A DNA stretch of 64,000 bases from Daphnia carinata (GCF_022539665.2 NC_081336.1:2790001-2854000), one strand, 5' to 3'; positions 37,881 through 48,594 are shown, counted from the stretch's first letter. The notes: generated by a model not told the origin, from the sequence alone. Made by a program: numbers and translations.

Positions 37881-38781
37881 TTAGCAAACGACCCATCCTG
37901 ATGGAAGGCATTCAACCTCACCATCACCTGCGACAGCAACTGTTTTTGTAGAGGTCGTCGACATGATAGAATACGTGGTAATTGTCGTAGATGTCACCGA
38001 GTAAAAGTTGAAAAATCTTTTCTCCCTTAAATGTTTTTCTGGTGAAATAGATCCTGATATTTCACCAAGAGATGCATAATCGTTTTGATCGAAAGAAACT
38101 TGGCGATTTTCTCGGTTGAGTTCCAGTGATGGCAAAGCAGTCGGCATCACACTAAAAATTTAGATAAATCTTTTAAAATCATTTCAAGTTTGAAGCCGAT
38201 GTGAACAATAAAAAATTACAGCTCTTGGATTTTTGAGGGAATGACTGGGAATTGGGTGGACTCTTGGCCGGACACATCGAGTATTTCCCTTTTGCGACGA
38301 CATGCTTTTGATTTGGCAGCGTCATCTAAAAATTTAGCAGCTGCGATGCAAGACTGAATGCTTGTGATACTCAAAGACGAAGTCACAGTAAACGTTGCAG
38401 TTTTTGCGAAATTCACGAACAACCGTTCTTGTGGCCGATATTGATACTTGGGTCGTGAAAGACTTGGATCTTTTGTTCGTGAATGAACGTCTTCTAGCGA
38501 ATCTTGAAAAACTTCACTCTAAAAAATTTACACTGTCAAATTTGGCTCACTTATTACTGCAAAATGCCTTTTACCTGTAAATAGGGGATGGGTCTCATAG
38601 GTCTGTATTGTCGGAAGAATTGGGTCTCATATTGAACGGGATCGTAGTAAATCGGGTGATGATAGTTGGCGATGCGCTCCGCAGAGAAATAGGGGGACCA
38701 CCAAAGCTTTTCCCTTTGCTGTTGGAACTGTTGGTTAGTGATGACCACCGCAGCAAATAGAAAAATCAAGGCTAATTTCAT
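37881..38781 (-). CDS. Secreted two-module RRKR protein, paralogue B
   Basis: Coding exons 38781-38575, 38518-38220, 38151-37881; 258 residues. Same plan and intron phases as its neighbours: 5'-UTR intron ending at the ATG, phase-0 intron, phase-2 intron. Signal peptide MKLALIFLFAAVVIT, then QQFQQQREKLWW. A shortened middle precedes module 1 (KTATFTVTSSLSITSIQSC, IAAAKFLDDAAKSKAC) and the RRKR site. Then VMPTALPSLE and module 2 (SVTSTTITTYSIMSTTSTKTV, GDGEVECLPSGWVVC). The four conserved Cys are present. Role unknown; secretion and proteolytic maturation are inferred from the signal peptide and RRKR. Confidence 0.82.
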
Positions 38782-38932
38782 CTGTAAGGGGAAATGGATA
38801 GAATGCGTTTTACACTAAAGGGGGCAAGGAGTGGCAAGTCAATATTTACCTTAGCAGATTGAAGAACGGACGAGGAGCTAGTCTTTACTTCAACTGAAGT
38901 CGAATGATTCCGATCCCAAACAAGAGTTCGCT

Positions 38933-38939
38933 TTTTATA
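38933..38939 (-). promoter_or_regulatory. TATA box of paralogue B
   Basis: Minus-strand TATAAAA, upstream of a 5'-UTR exon ending CTGCTAAG|gtaaat near 38,850. Confidence 0.5.
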
Positions 38940-38944
38940 CAGAT

Positions 38945-39460
38945 CCGTGACTGTAAATTTCCGTGTCTATTTCTTTCGCATCACGTTTAATTTTCAGAGA
39001 TCATGTCTGTTATTTACGGTAATAAAAAGACCCTTTGTAAGGGCGTAAAAAAATAGATAGGGGGGGGATCTTCCGTCTGGAAGAGGCGGCGTTTTCCAGC
39101 AAAGTTAGCCGGGCAGAAATAATAGCGTTCGTGCATCAGGGACATCTGGCAACGGCCAACTCTTGAAAACAACACCTTAAATGTCATCAAATCCCTGTAT
39201 AATTTTGTGTTTAACACTGTTTATAGCCGTAGGAGTCGTAAAATCTTAAAGATGGCCCGTAGGCGGAAATGTTTCATAGACAAAATAACCGGTTGAAACG
39301 ATAGTAATTGATCGAAATGATTCACTAATTGTATTTCGTTGTAGAAGATGTCATAGTTCCGAAACAGATAGTATAACAGGGATTGCTAAAGCTTAGGCAT
39401 TAAATAACGCGCATATTACTAGAAAAATTCGGCGAAAGAAAACGTGACATTGTTGCTAGT
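38945..39460. other. Spacer between paralogues B and C
   Basis: No coding evidence. Contains a G run (39,061) and AT-rich DNA; presumably B promoter and C 3' UTR. Confidence 0.4.
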
Positions 39461-40450
39461 CTAGCAAACAACGTAGCCAGATGGCAAGCATTCTACCTCT
39501 CCATCACCTGCCAAGGCGACGGTTTTCGTCACCGTTGTTGACAGAATCGAAAAGGTAGTAACGGTTGTAGAAGTCACGGAATATTTCAGGAATCGTCTTT
39601 CTCTCAAATTTTGCGCGGCAGATATCGATCCTGAAAGCTCTCCGACGTTGTCATTAAACGAATCCACTTGGTAGGGTGGCAGGTGGCCAGTTTCTCCGTC
39701 CAGTGATGGTACTGCAGTTGGTGTCACTCTAGAAATCGTAATCAGCACGCTAGAATCAAAGACGGCAATTAAAAGAAATCTAATTTCTTACTGCTGTGTC
39801 TGCGAGGGAATAATGGCGAATTGCAAGTCTTCAGAGTGAGGCGCGTTGTCGATGATCTCTCGTTTGCGACGGCAGGCTTTGGACTTGGCAGCGTCATCCA
39901 AAAATTTAGCTGCCGCAATGCAGGATTGAATGCTAGTCAAACTCAATGACGACGTTACAGTGAATGTTGCCGTTTTAGTCAACAGGCTGGCAACGTTTGT
40001 GTAGTAGTTGATGAAAAATCTGGGATTTGGGATAGCGACCCTATTGGGTAAAGCCGGACGGTAGCGAACTTCTGGTACCCTATTCCTCGACTCGGTGATT
40101 GGATATTCATCGTCCACAATGTCTTCGGTAAAATCATTTGAATAGTCAACGTCCATGTAGCTGGGATTCAACTGTGCGCTCTGAATTAGTAAATGGTAAT
40201 GTCACTAAAACCATTTTTAGATGAATTAGCTTCTACTCACGTTAGTTACGTAGGGCCTGGATGGTTTGACTTGGCGAAATGACGGTGTATTTTCAGGGAA
40301 GTTGTTGTAATAAATGTGTTGGTAACTGGCCACCGCTGGCTGTGGTGAATAATAGGAAGGCAACCACCATGGCCTTCCCATACGTTGCTGTTGGAATTGT
40401 TGCTGAGTGATAGCCACCAGGGCTGTTAGGAAAATCAAAGCGAATTTCAT
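39461..40450 (-). CDS. Secreted two-module RRKR protein, paralogue C
   Basis: Coding exons 40450-40241, 40180-39792, 39728-39461; 288 residues. Signal peptide MKFALIFLTALVAIT, then QQQFQQQRMGRPWW and a Tyr/Pro-rich stretch. An acidic segment (DVDYSNDFTEDIVDDEYP) precedes a basic/Pro region and module 1 (TKTATFTVTSSLSLTSIQSC, IAAAKFLDDAAKSKAC), then RRKR, then VTPTAVPSLD and module 2 (SVTSTTVTTFSILSTTVTKTV, GDGEVECLPSGYVVC). It is closest to paralogue B in both modules, while its length matches A. All three tandem genes face the same way, about 0.7-1.8 kb apart, consistent with local duplication. Confidence 0.82.
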
Positions 40451-40601
40451 CTGTGAAATAGAATTTCTTTGTAGTGGTCAAATCATACTAAGCGACGAAG
40501 TTAATTTCGAGTACACTAAATTTCAAATTGTATTTACCTTTTGAAGAAGTGCTGGGCAAGTTCTCTTTGCTGCTACTAAAGTTGTTTGATTTCAAAGCGT
40601 C

Positions 40602-40608
40602 TTATATA
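40602..40608 (-). promoter_or_regulatory. TATA box of paralogue C
   Basis: Minus-strand TATATAAG, upstream of a 5'-UTR exon ending CAAAAG|gtaaat near 40,538. Confidence 0.5.
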
Positions 40609-40609
40609 C

Positions 40610-42220
40610 CCCGCAACTCCGAGTACTTTGTTCCTAAAAATAACAATTCTTCTAGCGTGAGAGGTCATTTGCGTTCTGTTTCTTTATTCTTCTACTTTAA
40701 TCGTGCAATTCTTTTGATTTTTCCGCTCTTCCCGGTTTAGATAGATCTTTAACGGCAATATATTTTTTTTGTTTAAAAAAGGACCCAAAAAATCCAAGAT
40801 TGCCAAGCAGAATACCTTTACGAGCAATTTGGATACTTACTTTTGGAATTTTACGGTCTCCTTTTATTTGTTCGCTGCTTGTCTACATGTGTAACTTAAT
40901 AAGTTGCACGGAAAAAGCTTTATGACGTTTTTTATTAGCTCCATTTTCGTTGAATGAGGTGGAAATAACACGTGTCATTGTATAACAAAAAGGATAGTAG
41001 AATGTCTTTGTTTTTAAGAAGATGAAGTGTTTCGCCTTGAGTTCATTGTCTTTTGTTCTGCCGTCCGTGTCAATAACTTGAAAATGTTTCTCATTTTCAT
41101 TGTTATGTTTTGAGCCACATGTTTCTCAGTGTCTAAAGCAGCCGTCTTTTATTATCGAGTTATGGAAGGCGTTACCACGATTATGTGTTTTTGGATTACT
41201 TTGCTGAAAGTTCGCCAGGTTTTAAAGACGTCAGAGACGACGTATAAGGAACAGGATGTGAACTTCCGCTGTGATTATTCTGTGGCCTTGATCTCCGAAC
41301 CATCTTATTTTGAGAGAGAAGAATCAAAAATTAATATTGTATTCCTTTTATTATTATTGATATTACAGGCGGCCACTCTGGAAAGAAGTTCTAAGATCCT
41401 ACGAGATAAATTTGCCTTTCTCCGACGTATAAGGTTTTGGGGGTTAGAAAGTACAATGCAAATGATTCGTGATAAACAATCAAGATCAGCTCATGGAAAG
41501 CTGTCGTACTTACAGTCTCAGAGCAACACCTAGAAGGCATTCAAATACAGGTATAAAAAATCAAATTGATTTTAGTTGAGTTGACTCTTCACGGCGGAGA
41601 AAGCATAGTTTCTCATTTTCTATACTTGACAAGAGAAACTACGATGATGCCCCGATTGATAGAACATCGTGATTCTTGGCAAAACGAGTTATTGTGGGAA
41701 ATCAATGCCGGAAACAAACGTTCACGGGCAAATGGAATGGATTCAACAGCCTGCTGTGCGTTTTGAGCTCTCCTGCCTGCAGCCCATCGTTCTATTTATT
41801 ACGAACTATGTACAGAACGAAATAACCACTTAGCTTCCGTAATGGGATGGTGATATTTATTATGGCAAATGTGATTTTGAAAGAACAACAAGAGCTTCCA
41901 GTTCTTTGCATTTCAAATATGAATAATTCCCAGAAAATTGCGTGGTAGCATTTAGAACGTGATAACCATATCTACTTCACCTAAATTCAGGTTGTTTGCT
42001 GTCGTCTGTGCCACCAGCGAATGTATGATTGAGCCGTGATTGTTCAGTGAACCAAACAGGATTTCAGCAACTTCAAGTATCGGATTCTCCTGTTTCAACA
42101 AAACGCAAACGTGCGCGTAACGACGACATAAAAATTCAAATGGGGAAATTTGCATGCGTTGGATGTAAAAACGAGTCAATCGGGTAATGGAATTATCAAA
42201 ATAACTCTCTCTTCGTCGGG
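40610..42220. other. Spacer with unresolved exon-like frames
   Basis: A plus-strand frame open from 41,129 to 41,533 starts just after an acceptor-like tttctcag, has a donor-like CGCCAG|gttttaa near 41,219 and an acceptor-like attacag at 41,369, and ends in basic content (LERSSKILRDKFAFLRRIR). A second frame at 41,566-41,766 follows. I cannot join these into a gene and recognise no family. They may be relics or exons of a rapidly evolving gene. Confidence 0.3.
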
Positions 42221-42221
42221 C

Positions 42222-42260
42222 TATATAAACCGCCAAGAGGCTATCCCACAGTCATCAGTT
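42222..42260 (+). promoter_or_regulatory. TATA box and initiator of the RR-1 cuticle gene
   Basis: TATATAA (42222-42228) followed about 30 bases later by TCAGTT (42255-42260). The start codon is at 42,289. Confidence 0.65.
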
Positions 42261-42288
42261 CGCCGAGTCATCATCACAAGTCAACAAC

Positions 42289-42874
42289 ATGAATAAGCTG
42301 GTAATTGAAGCTGTGATTTTCTAGTTTTTCTGAATATTTTTTTAAACCTTCTAAATCAATTTTTTAATAATAATTTTTAAAAAGTTTTTCATTGCCGCCT
42401 TCCTGACTGTTGCTATCGCCGCTCCTCAAGGCAAAAAGGAAACCGAAGATCCACCAATCGTCGTCAATAGCCAGTCTGATGTCCGGAATCTTGATGGAAG
42501 CAGTCAATGGAGGTATACTGCGATGTTGCATTTATGCTTCTTTGTTTATTCGATTTTACCTTTCTAATGTATGCCGTGGCAGCTACACACAATCTGACGG
42601 CACTACCCGAGAGGAGACGCAGGTTCAAAAGAAGATAAAGACGATCTCAACCGATTCGTATGGCAAGCAAACGGTTAATGAAGAGATTGGCAATACCAAT
42701 AAAGGAGCGTCCTACTGGGTCTCCCCCGAAGGCCAGAAGATCACTTTGACCTGGGTCGCTGACGAAGGGGGATTCCAGCCAAAAGGTGATCACTTACCGG
42801 TTGCACCAGTTCATGTTTTCACGCTGCCCGTTGCTCCCGCACTTCCATATCAACGCACTGGACTCGGCTACTAA
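42289..42874 (+). CDS. Cuticular protein, RR-1-like chitin-binding domain
   Basis: Secreted exoskeleton protein. Exons 42289-42300 (MNKL only), 42385-42512 and 42583-42874; 143 residues. Signal peptide about residues 1-16 (FFIAAFLTVAIAAP). The chitin_bind_4 domain spans about 35-115: PIVVNSQSDVRNLDGSSQWSY, later NKGASYWVSPEGQK, then LTWVADEGGFQPKGDHLP, the RR-1 signature ending. A hydrophobic Pro/Val tail (PVAPALPYQ) follows. As in the two other cuticle genes here, the first coding exon is a microexon. Intron phases close. Confidence 0.88.
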
Positions 42875-42879
42875 GTAAT

Positions 42880-45287
42880 GGAATCCAATGTGTAAGTTTT
42901 GTTACGCTTGAAAGTTACCCAAAATTATCGTATCCCGTTGTTATTCATCATACATGTCTGTGTAATTCATTGCTGGGAAACTATATTACACGGACTTGTT
43001 GTGTCAGTTGCTTGTAACACATAATGTTTTGATGTTATTTCGTGGCCAAACGTCCGCACAAATACTTAAGTTTAGGAAATGAAACACATGTTTTTCACAA
43101 ATATATCCATAGTTTATTCAGGGCTACAATTTTTGACATTTTCGGTAATCGATCCCTAGATACGTCGGTTTCCTAAATAATGAAAAAAAAAGTAATTTTC
43201 CCGGAGTTAGCATTCAATTTCGAGTATATCCTGGGATATTCAACTATTCCGATGGGTGGCAGTTTTCCCCGAAAAATTTTACGCCTGGCGATTTTTGAAA
43301 TACACTGAATATGTGACGCAATGCTAGCGCGAGGCAGCAGAAAGTCGGGCTTATTTATCAGTCGGACTTAAAAATTTTTCGGCAAAAACTGACACTCATT
43401 GGCATTGGTTAGAGAGACATGTGAACCTGGTGGTACCGTAGAAGCTGGATGGCCTTAACGAAAACTCATCATACCCCATTTTGGAACAAACTAAAGAAAA
43501 GGAGCAAGAAATTAAAGTGTGTTTCCCCAAGTATTACGCTTTTTTCCTTTTTTTAAAGTGAAATCTTGATTTTGATGATTACTTTAATTTGCTTAAAAAC
43601 ATTTAATTTGTGACGGATAAAGTTTCTCGTAATGACCTTTGCGTCCACAAGAGGCGCCTTAAACCGTGGCTCATCGGGCAGGTTTTTTTCAGGCATATTT
43701 CTAGATTGGCTTAACGCGTGCAGTCTGCTGTCTGCACGTATGGCAATCCGTTTTACCCCCCCCAAAAAATGTTTGGCCTTTTTTTTCTTTTTTACAGCTA
43801 TCGCCATCTAGCGGCCAGATTCCTATTTAATTTTCTCATTCATTCCTTCAGACATGGATTGGATATGGTTACTTGAACCCTGGATTTGCAAATGCAGTGC
43901 AGCTGACTTATGTTTCACATGGTCAGTTGGAGATTTCCCAGGCAAAATTTCTAGTAACTCAGCATTTGGTACCATCTTTACTATAATTTTATACAGTATC
44001 CTGCATGTCTCATTAATAAAGATTTAAATCCTTTTATAGATTGTCACATCAGTGAGCAAGGCTCAGTTTAGGGATTGAGAGCCCTCAGCGACTATAACAC
44101 CTAGCCCATATTCAAATTTTAGCTCTTGATTGCTGCCACTGATTCTTCAAAATGCCTATCTTGTATGCAATGCTTGACAGCCAAATGGTACTCCGACGTC
44201 ACATAAATATCAATTGTTTACTTAATTTACATTTATTAAAAATTTTTGAAGGAATGATTTAAACAAATGCCAAAGGTGAGACATGCTGGAAAAGCTTGAT
44301 ATGAATGTGTAGACGTAGTTTTGGAATTCAGAGGTGCAGCCGGCTGTTGGGTAAAACTTCATTTGAATTTTGTTTCAATTCAATATGTTTTAGTTACTAT
44401 TTGTGTGATTACGCAAAGGATTGCGCCATCCAGGCAATGTGGATATTCTGCCATGTACATGATAAACCAAGGATTCTTCGTCAACATGCAAAATGTTACT
44501 CCCTGGTAATGCTTTTCTGCTGAGTTTTTTTAGTTTTCTAATTTTAATTGTCAATGTTGTATTAGTAAACTACTGTTGGCAGAAAAGCTGATACATTGGG
44601 AAAACGGTTATGGCAAGTGCGATGAATAAATCACCATAGGTCAGTTGTCTTGCCTTCACAATTGCAACGAAGATGAACCATGGAGTCAAAAACATTAAAA
44701 GGTGGTACTATTTTAAATTTTTTAATTGGTTTAATTCGTGTATCGCTAAGTGCTGATACATGTGTATGATGGAATTCATGTCATCCTGGAGAGGACTAAA
44801 AAAAACGAGCTTTATCCACCAAGCAGCTCATTAATCATGTCCCAAACGATTGTCTGCATCAGCCAGCAATCTTTCAATGGCTAACAAGCATTTAATAATT
44901 TTGAAAATCGCGGTTTGCACTCCCTAAGGCGACATTCCTTAATCCTCACCTGTCAATAGATTTGAGTGCAACCATTTCTATTCTGAACTGTCGCCTACGA
45001 AATTCTTTTTCCATAAATCAGGTGATATGATGTTATAATGGGAATCGTTGTCAAGACTGCCGAGACCAGAAGGTACATTGTTTATCTTAACGTTTAGCGA
45101 TCAAAACAACCAACTTTGTAACCTATCTGTTTTTTATGGTGCACGGAAGTCCAATCGGAAAGCCCATGGAAGATCTCTGTGGCCAACACGAAGAATTCTT
45201 CCAAACTTTCGTATTCAAGTTTTGGCTATGGTGATGATTTGCAACTGCATAGCCTTTTAGAAGCTCCTGCCAGGAATCTACAGGAAT
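42880..45287. other. Intergenic region with repeat-like and relic-like DNA
   Basis: No gene can be built. Near 43,344-43,372 an inverted copy of the AAGCCCGACT motif found at 1.6 kb occurs. On the minus strand at about 44,690-44,570 a frame reads WFIFVAIVKARQLTYGDLF and then a second hydrophobic stretch. Parts of 44,660-44,940 resemble 47,820-47,950 (shared ACGAAGATGAA and GACATTCCT blocks), which suggests diverged copies of the same unknown element or gene. Confidence 0.35.
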
Positions 45288-45496
45288 ATGGCAGATGACG
45301 AATTTATGTACCATGTAAGCCATATCAATAAGAACGTCTTATGCTTATCTATGTTTTATTTTCTTAATTTAGATTAATAGCAATAGTGAACCTGCGAAGG
45401 TTTCTGGTTGGGATGTGATGACGAAAAGTTATAATAATTTGAAGTACGGAATTGAATTTCCCTCCATCAGTCGCCTGTGTATTCCCGCGTATTACG
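45288..45496 (+). CDS. Possible 5' exons of an unrecognised gene
   Basis: ATG at 45,288 opens MADDEFMYH (45288-45314), ending in a strong gtaagc donor. After a 58-nt intron, exon 2 (45373-45496) continues in frame with NSNSEPAKVSGWDVMTKSYN, then LKYGIEFPSISRL and PAYYG, ending at a gtatta donor. Composition and splice sites look genuine, but I recognise no family. Downstream exons may lie beyond the repeat block, for example the plus-strand exons at 48.6-49.3 kb. That link is speculative. Confidence 0.4.
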
Positions 45497-45539
45497 GTAT
45501 TAATTATTTAAAAATTGAAGTGCATATCTGGGCTCCCTT

Positions 45540-45893
45540 CCTTTCCGTAGCCCCGTTTCCCCTTGACTCGTAATAAGCCCGTAGGGGGTCATGCCCCTAC
45601 TGTACGGTATATATAAAAATAACATATACCGAGGTTTGGAGGGCTCTGGCCGGAAAGGGGACGTGGGGGTCCGCTTAGTCCGATGATGTATTCACGGAGG
45701 GCGATGTGGCTACCCGCAAATCCGAACTAAAGGTTAATCGCTCCAGTAAAAATGTTCCAAATCTTCGGCTCTTCTTCCGGCTTCTCTTAGCCAATCACCG
45801 GGTAATCTCCCCGGTGGGTCAACAAGGCAGTGTCTCCCCCTGCCTGGGTTGACGGCAACTTTTGAAAGGGCTATTATGCCTTTTTAAAGTTGC
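45540..45893. repeat. GC-rich block with stacked hairpins
   Basis: GC-rich island in AT-rich surroundings. Three consecutive inverted repeats: CACCGGG/CCCGGTG (45796-45802 with 45810-45816), GTCAAC plus GGCAG with CTGCC plus GTTGAC (45818-45853), and GCAACTTT/AAAGTTGC (45855-45893) with an inner AAAGG/CCTTT. Further GGAC/GTCC pairings lie upstream (about 45,659-45,677). The pattern suggests a structured RNA or the end of a mobile element. No coding frame. Confidence 0.55.
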
Positions 45894-46219
45894 AAAAATT
45901 ATTGTAGTGTGCGGAGAATTGTCAATAAAATTTTTTTTAGAAAATATTTTTTCCAAGATTTGTCTCTTTTATTGTCTGTTTCGCTGTGTTCACACATTAC
46001 GTTTATCAACTCTTTTTATTATTTAGCTTGCTCAATTCACCTTTATTGTTTTTGCCACCGTGAGGTATGCCATTATTTCCATAGGTTTATCGTTTATCTG
46101 TAAGTATTCAATTATTATTTATTGCGCTCTTTGAATTCTTCAACTTAGATTCAAGGAACATCGTGAATTGGCTGAATATTTTCTGAAGTAATTTTGTATT
46201 TGTATTTTATTTTACTCGT

Positions 46220-46298
46220 AGTGGAACCGATCCCCAGACATTCAGCGTGCAATGCCGATGCTCTAACATTGAGCCACGAGATATATCTAAATTTTTTA
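46220..46298 (-). repeat. tRNA-like sequence (reverse strand)
   Basis: On the minus strand a partial cloverleaf forms: acceptor CTCGTGG with CTACGAG, D arm GCTC/GAGC, anticodon stem TCGGC/GCTGA around a loop ATTGCAC (TGC). The T arm is degenerate and lacks a clean B box, so this is a decayed tRNA or a tRNA-derived SINE head rather than a functional tRNA gene. Confidence 0.4.
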
Positions 46299-46383
46299 TT
46301 ATCGCATATCTTATGTTATCGTCTAGGATGTTTATGCAGTCTTTCACAACTATATGTTTATCTGTCTATTGTTTTCATAAGGT

Positions 46384-46440
46384 CCATAGCTCTGTGGTAG
46401 AGACTTTATCTGTGATATCTGTTACACAAGGTTCAAACCT
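46384..46440 (+). repeat. tRNA-like sequence 2
   Basis: Contains an A-box-like TAGCTCTGTGGTAGAGA and a B-box-like GGTTCAAACCT about 30 bases later, in the order and spacing of a pol III promoter. Stems are poorly conserved. Confidence 0.35.
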
Positions 46441-46572
46441 CAGTAAATGTATAAAAATGCTGCAGAATAAATGTAGGAAAGAATATTGCAGTATTGCTTT
46501 TCAGTTTTATTCCAAGTGTAAATGCAAGTCCGCAAGTTACTAGAAAAAAGCCAACTTGACATAATATCATTC

Positions 46573-46640
46573 ATGGCTCATTCGTAGAGCATCGGCGCAG
46601 TATGCCGTACATCCAGGGTTCGATCCCTGGGTGTAAGAAG
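46573..46640 (+). repeat. tRNA-like sequence 3
   Basis: D arm GCTC/GAGC with TGGCTCATTCGTAGAGCAT, anticodon stem CGGC/GCCG, and a perfect T arm with GGTTCGATCCC. The acceptor stem does not pair. It shares the GAGCATCGGC block with the reverse-strand copy at 46.25 kb, so both probably come from one SINE-like family. Confidence 0.45.
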
Positions 46641-46818
46641 TCTGTGGTTCACCAGTCTGGTATAGTATGTCTAGTATGTATAGCTGAATAAAAAATACAA
46701 AAGTAAATAGTGTAAAATCATTTTTATTGTCCCTCCTTCCACCCACATATCCACCACTTTTACATACGTTTCAAAATACAATACACAACATACAATACAT
46801 ACACAAATACACTTAAAA

Positions 46819-47135
46819 CTAACCCGTTGGCTGCCACGCCACCTATCTACAATAGCTACTGTCGCTATCAAAGGGATAGCGACCAAGGGGGCCGGGTGGG
46901 CCGGGCTGAGACGGCGATGAGACCTTTACGGAAATGCACATCCCAGGTCTACATCGCCGTCTCGATCAAGGGATTCCCTATGGTGCATTGCCTTTGGGGC
47001 CATTCGGCCAATCTTGGGCAGTGGCGCTGCTCCACCCCATGGCAGATAGACCATGGAGCAGAACAGCGCGGCCCGTCCCTGTCAAGCTACAAAAAAAAGG
47101 GGATCAAAGTGTGTGGGTGGCAGCCAACGGGTTAA
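46819..47135. mobile_element. TTAA-flanked foldback element (piggyBac-like MITE)
   Basis: Terminal inverted repeats CCCGTTGGCTGCCAC (46823-46837) and GTGGCAGCCAACGGG (47117-47131) are perfect 15-bp complements. They are flanked on the right by TTAA and on the left by CTAA, one change from TTAA. TTAA target sites with CCC...GGG ends are typical of piggyBac-type transposons. The interior holds strong hairpins: GTCGCTATC/GATAGCGAC (46861-46883), GAGACGGCGATG with CATCGCCGTCTC (46908-46963), and GCGCTG/CAGCGC with CCATGG (47024-47069). No transposase is encoded, so the element would be non-autonomous. Confidence 0.65.
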
Positions 47136-47181
47136 TTTGCAAGACATAATACAACATAAAACAAAACACAACCATACCACG

Positions 47182-47493
47182 AAGACGAGGCGACCACGAG
47201 ATGACGAAGGGGCGATAGGGGAGGCGAAGACGGGGCGATGGGCGAGGCTAAGACGGGACGACGGGCGAGGCGAAGAACGGGCGAGGTGAAGACGGCGCGA
47301 CCACGAGGCAAAGAAGGCGCGACGGGCGAGGCGAAGACGGGCGACTGGCGAGGCGAAGGCGGGACGACGGGCGATGCGAAGACGGGACGACGGTCGAGGC
47401 GAAGACGGGACGACGGGCGAAGCGAAGACGGGACGACGGGCGAAGTGAAGACGGGATGACGGGCGAGGTGACGACGGGCGCGGCGAAGACGAA
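47182..47493. repeat. GC-rich 23-bp minisatellite
   Basis: About a dozen imperfect tandem copies of a purine-rich unit resembling GCGAGGCGAAGACGGGACG followed by ACGG (about 23 bp), more uniform between 47,330 and 47,460. It begins about 45 bp after the foldback element. Open frames crossing it (Gly/Glu/Lys/Thr repeats) are a by-product of unit composition. Confidence 0.9.
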
Positions 47494-48594
47494 GAAGGTT
47501 TTGTTCTAAATCGTAAAAGTAAAGAAAAAGAACTAGTTAGTGGGAAATATAAGATTGTTGTTGTAACGAAACGTTGAAAGCAATTTGACTTACTTCTGCT
47601 GTCTGATGGCTAGAAAGACTGTAGGGCCAGCAAATAGGCAGCAGACGGCTAAGAGTTGGCAATTCTATGGTTGAATGTTCAATTTAAATAAAAAAGCAAA
47701 CTATATGAGGCATAAGAAAAATTCTAAATGCCAATAGAAATTGTGTTGAGGTACATGTCTGTGTCCGTTGGTAGGCTAAGTAGAGATTACAACTGCCAAA
47801 ATGACTGTCATTACAGTTGACACTGCAACGAAGATGAATATGGTGCACCACTCAGATCACGATTGACAGGAGACCACAAGTGGTTAAAGAGTAGAAGAAC
47901 GATATTATGGTATTCCTACCCATAGGATTTGCATCTTTGGTGACATTCCTCAACGGGAAGTATTCTTTACAAATGAAGTTTCATGAGCTAAACCTTAAAA
48001 GCAAAATCCATCAATGAGATTCTGATAACAAAACATTAGTCTTATACCTCTCAATGAGCACTGGTATAGTTTGATGAATGCAACATAGTAGGTTGCTAAT
48101 AGTTTTCTGGTTTGACAGCTGACACAGGTGATGACAAGACATGTACCATAAACACCAAGCATTCTGTGGGCTTCACTTCTAAAACACACTCAGAGATGAA
48201 AACGTACAGAAGCACCATTAGATTTTCTTAAGTTTTCCATTGGAATGTGACATATTTAACAGAAACTTTCGAACACAGCTTTCACCGCTCCCACATAGTC
48301 AGCAAGTAAATAGTGGCACAGCAGCGTCATCTTGTTTTCCAATTAACAACCGAAAAATTCATCAAAATTGAAAATCTTGCTTTTTTGAGACGTCAACTGC
48401 ACTGATGTGAACTCTTTAAACATACTTTTGGACCGTGAATCACCCACGCCCACCCACCCCTATATTGGCTACTACCATTTCAATTTTATTATAACGAATA
48501 CAGCGACCAAAACCACGAACGGCATTTTTAAAATATAGCGATTTAACATGATTTTGAGCGCGATTTAACATGATTTTGAGCGCGATTTTTTCAG
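47494..48594. other. Region with minus-strand exon-like frames, unresolved
   Basis: On the minus strand, 48,186-48,049 encodes SEAHRMLGVYGTCLVITC and RKLLATYYVAFIKLYQC between an acceptor-like ttttag and a gtataag donor. Around 47,667-47,595 a hydrophobic frame LLAVCCLFAGPTVFLAI ends in a stop. A third hydrophobic piece lies at about 47,845-47,785. Together they suggest a small multi-pass membrane protein or its relic, but I cannot join them. A 22-23 bp direct duplication (GATTTAACATGATTTTGAGC unit) lies at about 48,539-48,585. Confidence 0.3.

Noticed and set aside
45659-45760. Hammerhead or HDV-like self-cleaving ribozyme
   Set aside because: Some hairpins and a GATGATG-like stretch are present, but the conserved catalytic core could not be matched.
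46220-46298. Functional tRNA-Ala(TGC) gene
   Set aside because: Acceptor, D and anticodon stems can pair, but the T arm and B box are degenerate.
47053-47459. Gly/Glu/Lys/Thr-repeat frames
   Set aside because: Produced by the 23-bp minisatellite, which stays open because the unit lacks stops.
47182-47493. CRISPR-like array
   Set aside because: Units are contiguous without unique spacers, and the genome is eukaryotic; it is a minisatellite.
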